Positions 49,823 through 57,756 of a stretch of 64,000 nt of DNA are shown here, one piece after another. The stretch is taken from NCBI GenBank assembly GCA_963769905.1, contig CAVYNG010000001.1, positions 1 through 64,000 on the forward strand. Direction: 5' to 3'. The stretch's first letter is position 1, and each line of letters begins with the position of its first letter. Made by a program: the position numbers and the translations under genes. This DNA comes from Bog-756 sp963769905 (GTDB lineage: Bacteria; Actinomycetota; Acidimicrobiia; Acidimicrobiales; RAAP-2). The notes under the pieces were generated by a model, which saw only the letters and a program-made list of their open reading frames with translations, had not been told where the DNA came from and ran no database searches.

Positions 49823-50510
49823 GTGCCGGTCGTCCTCTCCCTCGCCGGCAGCCGCTGCCTGGTGGTCGGCGGCGGCCTGGTCGGGGCGAGAAGGGCCCGG
49901 TATCTGGCCGCCTCGGGCGCCTCGGTCACCGTCGTCGCTCCCGACCTCGATCCGACCCTCAGCAGCGAGCCCGGAACAGGCGACGGCACGATCGAGTGCC
50001 AAGCCCGTCGCTACCGTCGAGGCGAGGCCTCCTCCTACCGGCTGGTGGTCGCGGCGACCGGGGTCGACGAGATCGACCGGGCGGTGGTCGCCGACGCGCT
50101 CGGCGCCGGCGTGCTCGTCTCGAGCGCGGACCGCGCCCATCCGGGGAATGTCAGCCTTCCTGCGGTCCACCGCGAGGGTCCGGTCAGCGTGGCGGTCTCG
50201 ACCGGTGGGAGGAGCCCGGCCCTCGCGGTCTGGCTGCGCACCCGGCTCGCCGCGGCGCTCGGGCCGGACACGGCCACCCTCGCCGAGCTGGCAAGCGAGG
50301 CGCGGCGAGGCCCTCCGGCGCAGCGGGGCGCGGGAGGGTTCGGTCGACTGGGACGCGCTCTTCGACGAGGCAGCACCCCTCGTCTCGAGCGGTCGGGTGG
50401 AGGAGGCGCGGAGCCTCCTGCTCGCCCGCTGCGCGGCGGCAAGGGGCGGCACCGGTGCCCCCGCTGCCCCCGGTGACGGCGGCGGCAGCTCGGTAGGCTC
50501 AGCCCCGTGA
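49823..50510 (+). pseudogene. Siroheme-synthesis precorrin-2 dehydrogenase, frameshifted
   Basis: From the GTG at 49823 (GGGAG upstream) the frame codes for a CysG-N/Met8p-type protein: VVLSLAGSRCLVVGGGLVGA (NAD-binding Rossmann, residues 2-22), RYRRGEASSYRLVVAATGVD, DRAHPGNVSLPAVHREGPVS and STGGRSPALAVWLRTRLA. Near 50303 an apparent extra G (GAGGCGCGGCGAGG) throws the frame; the correct ending GSVDWDALFDEAAPLVSSGR and VEEARSLLLARC continues to TGA at 50510. Repaired, it is about 228 residues. It oxidises precorrin-2 to sirohydrochlorin and may insert iron, giving the siroheme the adjacent reductase needs. Divergent from cysH. GTGA overlap with P450. Confidence 0.78.
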
Positions 50511-51793
50511 ACCCCGATTCCGTCCTCACGGTCGACGAGATCGACCTCTCGGACCTCGCCTTCTGGGAGCGGCCGTGGCCCGAGCGCGAGGCCGCGTTCG
50601 CACTGCTGCGCCGCGAGCGCCCCCTCGCCCACTTCGAGGATCCCGACATGACCGAGAGCTCGCCGCTCGCGCCGCCGCCCGGAGCCGGCTACTACGCGGT
50701 CACCCGCCACGCCGACGTCGTCGAATGCAGCCGGCACCCGGAGATCTACACCTCGGGAAAGGGCGCGGTCAGCGTGATCGACCTCCCGCCCGAGATGGTC
50801 GAGTACTTCGCCGGCATGATCTCGACCGACAACCCGCGCCACGCGCGGCTGCGACGGATCGTCTCTGCCGCGTTCAACCCGCGACGGGTCGCCAGCATCG
50901 AGGAGACCATCGAGGGCGTGGCCACCAAGGTGATCGACCGGGTCGCGGGGCTCGGCGAATGCGACTTCGTCACCGAGATCGCCGCACCGCTCCCCCTCGA
51001 GATCATCTGCGACATGATGGGCGTCCCACCCTCGGAGTACCCCACCGTCTTCCGCTGCTCCAACGTGATCCTCTCGAACGGCGATCCCGAGTACATCCCC
51101 GAGGGCACCGACCCGGTGATGGCGTTCATCAATGCGGGCCAGGAACTCACCGAGCTGATGCACGAGCTCGCCGCCGACCGCGTGGCACACCCCACCGACG
51201 ACCTGACCACTGCACTCATCACCACCAACATCGACGGCGAGGCGCTCACCCACGGGGAGCTCGCCTCCTTCTTCATCCTCATCCTGACCGCGGGGAACGA
51301 GACGACCCGGAACGCCATCGCCCACTCGGTGGTCGCGCTCTCCGAGCATCCCGAGCAACGGGCTCGCTGGCAGGCCGACCCGGTGGGGATCGGCGCGACC
51401 GGGCCCGACGAGGTGGTGCGGTGGGCCTCGCCGGTCATCTGGATGCGCAGGACGGTCGCCGAGGACGCCGAAGGCGCCGTGCTCTCCGGAGTCGAGCTCG
51501 ACCCCGGCGACAAGGTGCTCCTCTTCTACAATTCGGCCAACCGAGACGAAGACGTGTTCGAGGATCCCTTCCGCTTCGATGTCGGGCGGGAGCCCAACCC
51601 GCACGTCGGTTTCGGAGCTGCAGGACCCCATTTCTGCCTCGGCGCCCACCTTGCCCGTCGGGAGATCCAGGTCATGCTCCGCGAGATGCTCAACCGGCTT
51701 CCCGACATCGAACCGACCGGCCCGCCCGATCGGCTGCTCTCGAACTTCATCAACGGCATCAAGCACCTGCCCTGCCGGTACACGCCGGTCTGA
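50507..51793 (+). CDS. Cytochrome P450
   Basis: Encodes 428 residues from the GTG that overlaps the upstream stop. P450 landmarks: substrate-contact region ISTDNPRHARLRRIVSAAFN (C-helix), I-helix ILILTAGNETTRNAIAH (about 265, with the acid replaced by N/E variants of AGxxT), K-helix ExxR in EVVRWASP, and heme loop FGAAGPHFCLGAHLAR with the thiolate Cys. Closest in style to actinobacterial CYPs acting on steroids or fatty acids (CYP125/CYP142 type). It would need ferredoxin and reductase partners, which are not adjacent. It may belong to the lipid-degrading programme of the 26-34 kb cluster. Confidence 0.9.
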   Translation: MNPDSVLTVDEIDLSDLAFWERPWPEREAAFALLRRERPLAHFEDPDMTESSPLAPPPGAGYYAVTRHADVVECSRHPEIYTSGKGAVSVIDLPPEMVEYFAGMISTDNPRHARLRRIVSAAFNPRRVASIEETIEGVATKVIDRVAGLGECDFVTEIAAPLPLEIICDMMGVPPSEYPTVFRCSNVILSNGDPEYIPEGTDPVMAFINAGQELTELMHELAADRVAHPTDDLTTALITTNIDGEALTHGELASFFILILTAGNETTRNAIAHSVVALSEHPEQRARWQADPVGIGATGPDEVVRWASPVIWMRRTVAEDAEGAVLSGVELDPGDKVLLFYNSANRDEDVFEDPFRFDVGREPNPHVGFGAAGPHFCLGAHLARREIQVMLREMLNRLPDIEPTGPPDRLLSNFINGIKHLPCRYTPV

Positions 51794-51816
51794 GCGAGGA
51801 CCGGCGCGTCGACGCT

Positions 51817-52311
51817 TCAGGGCTTCGCGACCATCACGACGCTCGCGGCCACCAGCAAGACGGAGATCCCGAGCGACGTCGCGGCGGCACGGCGGCAGTC
51901 CTTCGCCAGATCGGCGGCGCGGTCGCCGCGCTCGACCCCTTCCCGCAACCGGCGCTCAGCCGGCCAGAGCGCCATCTCCCCGAGGAGTGCCGCGACCGCC
52001 CAGACGGCGAGCCCGACGACGATCCACTGGTCGGAGTACGACCAGTCGCCCTGGCTGGTCGCGACCAGCACCGCTCCGAGCACCGGCACGAGGAAGAGGA
52101 TCCGGCCGGCCCAGTTGATGCCGGGGCGGTAGTACCGGCGGAGAGCCTCGGTCGAGGGTCCCGACCGCCCGAGCGCGACCGCGGAGCCGCCCGCGACGGC
52201 GACCACCACCAAGGAGACGAGGGCTGCGAGGACGTGCGCCAGGAGCACGATGTCATAAGCTGCGCTGCGGGCGTGGAGCGCCTCCGCGAGCTCGTGGTGG
52301 GCGAGGATCAC
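51817..52311 (-). CDS. Four-helix membrane protein, DUF2269-like
   Basis: Encodes about 164 residues from a GTG at 52311 (a GTG at 52248 is an alternative). Helices: YDIVLLAHVLAALVSLVVVA, AGRILFLVPVLGAVLVATS, SDQWIVVGLAVWAVAALLGE and ATSLGISVLLVAASVVMVA. The His and Arg pattern RRYYRPGINWAGR between the first two is reminiscent of DUF2269. No enzymatic motif. Terminal hairpins between it and the P450 are not obvious. No strong ribosome binding site. It diverges from galT. Confidence 0.6.
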   Translation of the reverse strand: MILAHHELAEALHARSAAYDIVLLAHVLAALVSLVVVAVAGGSAVALGRSGPSTEALRRYYRPGINWAGRILFLVPVLGAVLVATSQGDWSYSDQWIVVGLAVWAVAALLGEMALWPAERRLREGVERGDRAADLAKDCRRAAATSLGISVLLVAASVVMVAKP

Positions 52312-52477
52312 GCCGGCGATTGTGGCATCGGGCCGACAAGCGGGGCTTGCAGGGACGATTGACCTGTCCCCAGGTCCCGGGGTTGCTACCTTGGTGGCGC
52401 GAGATGTGCCAGCTCTGCAGGTCCTGCGCAGGACACACGTGCGAGAGAGGTGCGAGAGGGGACAGACGGCACCCCGT

Positions 52478-53470
52478 ATGAACCAGCTGCGACTTGACCC
52501 GTTGACCGGGCGCTGGGTGGTGGTGAGTACCGACCGTGCGACCCGTCCGAAGGCGTTCGCGCCCCGGATGGCCTCGATCCAGGCCGACACCTCGCGTCCG
52601 TGCCCCTTCTGCCCCGGCAACGAGGAGAGCGGTTCGCCCTCGCTCGAGGCACTCGGTCCCGACGGCAAGTGGCTGGTGCGGGTCGTGCCCAACCGGTACC
52701 CGGCGTTCGAAGGCAACGAGCCCTTCGTCGTGACCAACCGGGGACCGGTCTTCACGCAGGCGACCGCCGGGGGCATCCACGAGGTGTTCGTGCTCTCCCC
52801 GCACCACCAGCACTCGTGGTCGATGCTCTCCGACGAGCAGACCGGCGTCGTGATGCAGGCGGTGAGCGACCGGATCAACGAGCACGCGGCGATCCCCGGT
52901 CTCCGCTACAGCCAGGCGATCGTCAATGCGGGGCGTGAGGCGGGAGCCTCGATCGAGCACCCCCACGGCCAGCTGCTCGGGATGTCCTTCGTCCCCCGCG
53001 AGCTCGTCGAGGAGCAGGCAGGCTTCGCCCGCTTCGCCGGACGCTGCCTGCTGTGCACGACGGTCGACGCCGAGGAGAACGTCGGCCACCGCGTGGTCTA
53101 CTCGGACGAGCGGGTGCTGGTGATCTGCCCGTTTTGGAGCGGCGTGCCCTACGAGATGCTGGTGATCCCCCGCGCACACGGCCCCCACCTCCATCACAGC
53201 CCGCATGCGGACCTGCTCGCAGTCGGCCGGGCTCTCAAGATCGCTCTCGGGCGGCTGCGCGACGTGCTCGGCGACATCGCCTACAACCTCGTCTTCCACT
53301 CGGCCCCCTACCGCGCGCCCGAGCCCTACCACTGGCACGTGCACGTGGTCCCGAAACTCACCACCGTGGCCGGCTTCGAGCTCGGCACCGGGGTGCTGAT
53401 CAACATCGCGAACCCCGAGGAGGTCGCCCTCCAGCTCGCGGTGAAGGCGCCGATCGCCAACGCCGGCTGA
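52478..53470 (+). CDS. galT: Galactose-1-phosphate uridylyltransferase
   Basis: Encodes 330 residues from ATG 52478. HIT-superfamily transferase: CPFCPGNE zinc knuckle (about 42-46), NRYPAFEGNEPFVVT, GIHEVFVLSPHHQHS, RYSQAIVNAGREAGASIEHP continuing HGQLLG with the catalytic His of HxH, CTTVDAEENVGHRVV as second zinc region, and HWHVHVVPKLT. It exchanges UMP between UDP-glucose and Gal-1-P in the Leloir pathway. A long leader with two GTGCGAGAG words lies before it and the start lacks a close Shine-Dalgarno; a leader-level control is possible. It faces treS convergently. Confidence 0.92.
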   Translation: MNQLRLDPLTGRWVVVSTDRATRPKAFAPRMASIQADTSRPCPFCPGNEESGSPSLEALGPDGKWLVRVVPNRYPAFEGNEPFVVTNRGPVFTQATAGGIHEVFVLSPHHQHSWSMLSDEQTGVVMQAVSDRINEHAAIPGLRYSQAIVNAGREAGASIEHPHGQLLGMSFVPRELVEEQAGFARFAGRCLLCTTVDAEENVGHRVVYSDERVLVICPFWSGVPYEMLVIPRAHGPHLHHSPHADLLAVGRALKIALGRLRDVLGDIAYNLVFHSAPYRAPEPYHWHVHVVPKLTTVAGFELGTGVLINIANPEEVALQLAVKAPIANAG

Positions 53471-53481
53471 CGGACGAGCTG

Positions 53482-53502
53482 CCGGCGACTGCGTCTCGCC
53501 GG
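53482..53502 (+). terminator. Stem-loop between convergent galT and treS
   Basis: CCGGCGA (53482-53488) and TCGCCGG (53496-53502) form a perfect 7-bp stem with a 7-nt loop in the 48-bp gap between galT and treS. No U tract follows on either strand. Symmetric, so it could serve both directions. Confidence 0.35.
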
Positions 53503-53518
53503 GCGGCGTCGGCTCGCC

Positions 53519-55267
53519 TCAGGCCAGCTCGAAACAGTGCGACGCGTAGGGCCCGAGTGTCACCGGGTACGGCCCTTCCCCGACCAGAGGGAAGGCGACC
53601 CGACCGAGCAGCTCGATGGGCTGGCTCCCCGCCCACCGCTCGACGTGGAGCTCGGCCGGCTGCGCCAGCCGGCTCAGGTTGTGGACGCAGAGGACCGGAT
53701 TGACCGTTTCTGCTTCCTCGCGGGCGGAGCGGATGTAGGCGAGCACCGACGGGTTGGCCGACGGGATGATCTCGAGTTTGCCGGTGCCGAGGATCGGGAA
53801 CTGCCGGCGCACCGCGAGCAGTTTGCGCATCCAGTGGAGGAAGGAGCTGGTGTTGCGCTGCTCGGCCTCCACGTTGACCGCGGCGAAGCCGTACACCGGG
53901 TCCATCAGCGGAGGCAGGTAGAGCTGTGCGAAGTCAGCCCGGCTGAAGCCGCCGTTGCGGTCGGGGGTCCACTGCATCGGGGTCCGGACCGAGTCGCGGT
54001 CGCCGAGATAGAGGTTGTCGCCCATCTGGATCTCGTCCCCGTAGTAGAGGACGGGGCTGCCGGGCAGGGTGAAGAGAAGGTAGAAGAAGAGCTCGGTGAG
54101 GCGGCGGTCGCGGTCGAGCAGCGGCGCGAGGCGTCGCCCGATCCCCATGTGCCGCTTCATCCTCGGGTCCTTCGCGTACTCGGCGAAGAGGTAGTCGCGC
54201 TCCTCCTCGCTCACCTTCTCGAGGGTCAGCTCGTCGTGGTTGCGCAGGAAGATCGCCCACTGGGTGCCGGGCGGCGCCTCGGGGGTCTGGGCGAGGATCT
54301 CGGTGACCGGGAAGCTCTGCTCGCGCCGGACCGCCATGAACAGCCGGGGCATCAGGGGGAAGTTGAAGCAAAGGTGGCATTCGTCACCGTCCCCGAAGTA
54401 ATCGGCCACGTCGGCCGGCCATCCGTTGGCTTCGGCGAGGAGGATCCGCCCCGGATAGTGCTTGTCGACCTCGGCACGGAGCTGCTTGATGAAGTGGTGG
54501 GTCTCGGGGAGGTTCTCACCGCTGGTCCCGTCGCGCTCGAAGAGGTACGGCAGGGCGTCGAGCCGGAAGCCGTCGAGTCCGAGGTCGAGCCAGAAGCGGA
54601 CGACGTCGAGCATCGCTTGGGCCACTTCGGGGTTGTCGTAGTTGAGGTCGGGTTGGTGGGCGTAGAAGCGGTGCCAGTAGTACTGGTCGCGCACAGGGTC
54701 GTAGGACCAGTTGGAACGCTCGACGTCGACGAAGACCACCCGGGCCTCGGGCCACCGCTGGTCGTCGTCGTTCCAGACGTACCAGTCGGCCTTCGGGTTG
54801 TCGCGGCTCGAGCGCGACTCGACGAACCACGGATGCAGATCGCTCGTGTGGTTGATCACCAGGTCGGCAATGACCCGGATCCCGCGGGAGTGCGCCTCGT
54901 CGAGAAGCGTGCGCAGGTCGTCGACGGTCCCCGACTCGGGGTGCACCGAGTAGTAGTCGCTGATGTCGTAGCCGCCGTCCCGGAGCGGAGACGGGTAGAA
55001 GGGGAGCAGCCAGATGCAGTCGATGCCCAGCCACTGGAGGTAGTCGAGCTTCGCGATGAGCCCGGGGAGGTCCCCCACCCCGTCGCTGTTGCCGTCGAAG
55101 AAGCCGCGGATGAACACCTCGTAGAAGACCGCCCGCTGGAACCACAGCGGGTCCTGCTCGGGTGCCGGCAGGTGCGCGCCGATGGCCGCCGGATCTTCGG
55201 CGAGGTCGTTCACCGAGGGCACCGCGAGGGGAGCACCCGGAGCAGCGGGTCTCTGGTCGACAGCCAC
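53519..55267 (-). CDS. treS: Trehalose synthase (GH13, maltose isomerase)
   Basis: Encodes 582 residues. GH13_16 alpha-amylase-type barrel: FYEVFIRGFFDGNSDGVGDL, region I DLVINHTSD (about 135), DGYRLDA-type GFRLDALPYLFERDGT with the nucleophile Asp (about 229), LLAEANGWPADVADYF (acid/base Glu) and FLRNHDELTLEKV (transition-state Asp). The domain insertion and C-terminal beta domain (LCVHNLSRLAQPAELHVERW) are typical of TreS. It interconverts maltose and trehalose, linked in actinobacteria to glycogen/glucan turnover. There is no maltokinase domain fusion or neighbour here. Confidence 0.94.
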   Translation of the reverse strand: MAVDQRPAAPGAPLAVPSVNDLAEDPAAIGAHLPAPEQDPLWFQRAVFYEVFIRGFFDGNSDGVGDLPGLIAKLDYLQWLGIDCIWLLPFYPSPLRDGGYDISDYYSVHPESGTVDDLRTLLDEAHSRGIRVIADLVINHTSDLHPWFVESRSSRDNPKADWYVWNDDDQRWPEARVVFVDVERSNWSYDPVRDQYYWHRFYAHQPDLNYDNPEVAQAMLDVVRFWLDLGLDGFRLDALPYLFERDGTSGENLPETHHFIKQLRAEVDKHYPGRILLAEANGWPADVADYFGDGDECHLCFNFPLMPRLFMAVRREQSFPVTEILAQTPEAPPGTQWAIFLRNHDELTLEKVSEEERDYLFAEYAKDPRMKRHMGIGRRLAPLLDRDRRLTELFFYLLFTLPGSPVLYYGDEIQMGDNLYLGDRDSVRTPMQWTPDRNGGFSRADFAQLYLPPLMDPVYGFAAVNVEAEQRNTSSFLHWMRKLLAVRRQFPILGTGKLEIIPSANPSVLAYIRSAREEAETVNPVLCVHNLSRLAQPAELHVERWAGSQPIELLGRVAFPLVGEGPYPVTLGPYASHCFELA

Positions 55268-55320
55268 CGTCGCAACCTACCCGAGGCGCGCGGACGAACT
55301 GTGCGACCTCGTCGTTTCCG

Positions 55321-56313
55321 TCATGCTCCCGCGACCGGTCCGCCGGGTGCCGGCAAGACCGCCGCGACCACCCGGTCGGCCGCCTCGTAGGGGTCGACCT
55401 CGCCGCCGAGCACCGACTCGAGGGCGTCGGCCATCACCGTCGTCCCCGCCAGCTCGCCGATGCGCTCGTCCAGCCGTGCCGCGAGGATCTCGCGGAATTC
55501 ACGCGTGAGCCGCTCGCGCCGCCTCGCCTCGAGCGCACCCGCATCCTTCAGGTGCGCGCGATGCGCGCCGATCGCCTCCCAGAGCGCGTCGACGCCCTCC
55601 CCGGTGGACGCGACGGTCTCGACGATCTGTGGGCGCCATTCGCCCACGTCGGTGAGGTCGAGCATCAGCTCGAGATCGCGCCGGGTGTCCCTTGCACCCG
55701 GGCGGTCCGCCTTGTTGATGGCGAAGAGATCGCCGATCTCGAGGAGCCCGGCCTTCGCGGCCTGGATCGAGTCGCCCCATCCCGGGTTGACCACCACCAC
55801 CGTGGTGTCGGTGGCCCCTGCCACCTCGACCTCCTGCTGGCCGACGCCGACCGTTTCGACGATCACGAGAGGGATCCCGGCCGCGGACAGGAGCCGCACC
55901 GCGTCGGGCACCGCGACCGCAAGACCGCCGAGGTGGCCGCGGGTCGCCATCGACCGGATGTAGACGCGGGGGTCGAGCGCGTGGCCCGGCATGCGCACGC
56001 GATCGCCGAGGATCGCGCCCCCCGAAAAGGGTGAGGATGGGTCGACCGCGAGCACGCCGACCGCGTAGCCGTCGCCGGAGGCCTCTTCCTTCGCGAGCCC
56101 GACCAGACGATCGGTCAGGGTCGACTTGCCTGCACCGGGCGCCCCGGTGATCCCGACGGTGTAAGCAACGCCGTTCGCGGTGTAGGTGACGGCGGCAACC
56201 TTGCGCGCCGGGTCGCCGCCACGTTCGACCATCGAGAGCAACCGCGCGAGCGCCCCTTGGTCACCGCCGCGGGCCGCCTCGGCGAGCGCGGCGGGGTCGC
56301 GACCGGCGGGCAT
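55321..56313 (-). CDS. meaB: Methylmalonyl-CoA mutase-associated GTPase MeaB
   Basis: Encodes 330 residues. G3E-family P-loop GTPase: YTVGITGAPGAGKSTLTDRL (Walker A, about 50), Walker B ILVIVETVGVGQQEVEVAGA, NKAD base specificity (FAINKADRPGARDT) and IRSMATRGHLGGLA. It protects and reloads the B12-dependent mutase. The mutase gene is nearby (57757-59457), separated by murA, which supports the pairing. Start at ATG 56313, without a strong ribosome binding site. Confidence 0.93.
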   Translation of the reverse strand: MPAGRDPAALAEAARGGDQGALARLLSMVERGGDPARKVAAVTYTANGVAYTVGITGAPGAGKSTLTDRLVGLAKEEASGDGYAVGVLAVDPSSPFSGGAILGDRVRMPGHALDPRVYIRSMATRGHLGGLAVAVPDAVRLLSAAGIPLVIVETVGVGQQEVEVAGATDTTVVVVNPGWGDSIQAAKAGLLEIGDLFAINKADRPGARDTRRDLELMLDLTDVGEWRPQIVETVASTGEGVDALWEAIGAHRAHLKDAGALEARRRERLTREFREILAARLDERIGELAGTTVMADALESVLGGEVDPYEAADRVVAAVLPAPGGPVAGA

Positions 56314-56344
56314 GGGGAGACGAGCGTACCGGACGGCCGCGGCG

Positions 56345-57625
56345 TCAGTCGCGCCGCACGTAGGCGCCGAGCGAGGCCAGCTTGCCGTCGAAGTCCTCGT
56401 AGCCGCGGTCGACGTGGTGCGCGTCGGTGATGACCGTCTCCCCGTCGGCGACGAGCCCTGCGAGCACCAGCGCGGCGCCGGCACGCACGTCGAAGGCCCT
56501 CACCGGCGCACCCGACAGCCGCCCCACCCCGCGCACGACGGCGTGGTGGCCCTGCGTGCGGATGTCGGCGCCCATCCGGCGAAGCTCCTCGACGTAGCGG
56601 AACCTCCCGAAGAAGAGGTTCTCGGTGACGATGCCCACCCCGTCGGCCACCGTGAGCAGTGCGACGAGGAGGGGCTTGTAGTCGGTCGCGAAACCCGGGT
56701 AGGGCAGCGTGGCCACGTCGACCGGCGTGAGGCGGGTCGAGCTCGAGCGGTGCGCCCGGAGCCCTTCGGGCTCCTGGGTCACCTCGATCCCCATCGCGCC
56801 GAGCTTGCGGATGAGCATGTCCATGTGGTCGGGGCGCCCGTCCTCGACGATGACGTCCCCCGCGGTGAGCCCGGCCGCCGCAAGGAACGTGGCAACCACC
56901 AGCCGGTCGGGGATCACCGCGTGGGTGGCCGGATGCAGCGTGTCGACACCTTCCACCTCGATCCGCGAGGTCCCCGCACCGGAGACCCGCGCGCCCATCG
57001 CATTGAGGAACGCGGCGAGGTCCGACACCTCGGGCTCGCGGGCCGCGTTCTCGATGACGGTGGTCCCCTTGGCGAGGGTCGCAGCCATGAGCACGTTGTC
57101 GGTCCCGGTGTGGCTCGGGTACTCGAGCACCACCCGGGTGCCGACGAGTCGCGGCATCGAGGCGACCGTCGTGTCCACCCGCCCCTCGACGTTGCCGTGG
57201 GAAGTCGCGAACTCCGCGCCGAGCGACTCGAGCGCGTGAAGGTGCATGTCGATCGGCCGTGGTCCGAAGTCGTCGCCGCCGGGCATCGAGACCGTCGCCC
57301 GGCCCATCCGCGCGAGCAGCGGCCCGAGGACGACCACCGAGGCGCGCATCTTCTCGACCAGCTCGTAGGGGGCCTCGGGCACCAGCTCGGACGGTGTGGT
57401 CACCACCAACTCGTCCGGCGTCGCCCCCCGTTGCACACAGACCCCCATCGCGCCGAGCACCTCGCCCATGATGTCGACGTCGGTGATGCGAGGGACGTTG
57501 GTGAGGACGTGGCGTCCCTCGGCGAGGAGGCACGCTGCCATCAGCTTCAACACCGAGTTCTTGGCGCCGCCCGCACGGACCGTCCCCGAGAGCGGCCCGT
57601 TGGGCGTCACGACGAACCGATCCAT
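56345..57625 (-). CDS. murA: UDP-GlcNAc 1-carboxyvinyltransferase MurA, Cys to Asp
   Basis: Encodes 426 residues. EPT fold with duplicated inverse alpha/beta domains: FVVTPNGPLSGTVRAGGAKN (catalytic Lys22), the loop SMPGGDDFGPRPIDMHLHAL, EYPSHTGTDNVLMAATLAKG, and PGFATDYKPLLVALL near the end. In E. coli MurA the loop carries Cys115 attacked by fosfomycin; here Asp118 takes that place, as in mycobacteria. It catalyses the first committed step of peptidoglycan synthesis, joining PEP and UDP-GlcNAc, and is predicted to be naturally fosfomycin-resistant. 31 bp separate it from meaB on the same strand. Confidence 0.95.
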   Translation of the reverse strand: MDRFVVTPNGPLSGTVRAGGAKNSVLKLMAACLLAEGRHVLTNVPRITDVDIMGEVLGAMGVCVQRGATPDELVVTTPSELVPEAPYELVEKMRASVVVLGPLLARMGRATVSMPGGDDFGPRPIDMHLHALESLGAEFATSHGNVEGRVDTTVASMPRLVGTRVVLEYPSHTGTDNVLMAATLAKGTTVIENAAREPEVSDLAAFLNAMGARVSGAGTSRIEVEGVDTLHPATHAVIPDRLVVATFLAAAGLTAGDVIVEDGRPDHMDMLIRKLGAMGIEVTQEPEGLRAHRSSSTRLTPVDVATLPYPGFATDYKPLLVALLTVADGVGIVTENLFFGRFRYVEELRRMGADIRTQGHHAVVRGVGRLSGAPVRAFDVRAGAALVLAGLVADGETVITDAHHVDRGYEDFDGKLASLGAYVRRD

Positions 57626-57756
57626 CCCCCAAGTATGACGTCCGCACGCGGCCCGACCGACGATGCCTTCGAGACGGTCGACGCGGTCGACGCGGTCGAC
57701 GGCGTCGACCGGGGATCACCTCCGGCGATGGCGGCCATCACCGTCGGAGTGAGAGC

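Noticed and set aside
52358..52395. Promoter for galT with TTGACC near 52360
   Set aside because: No TANNNT element lies at a normal distance (spacing 20 or more), so no promoter is claimed.
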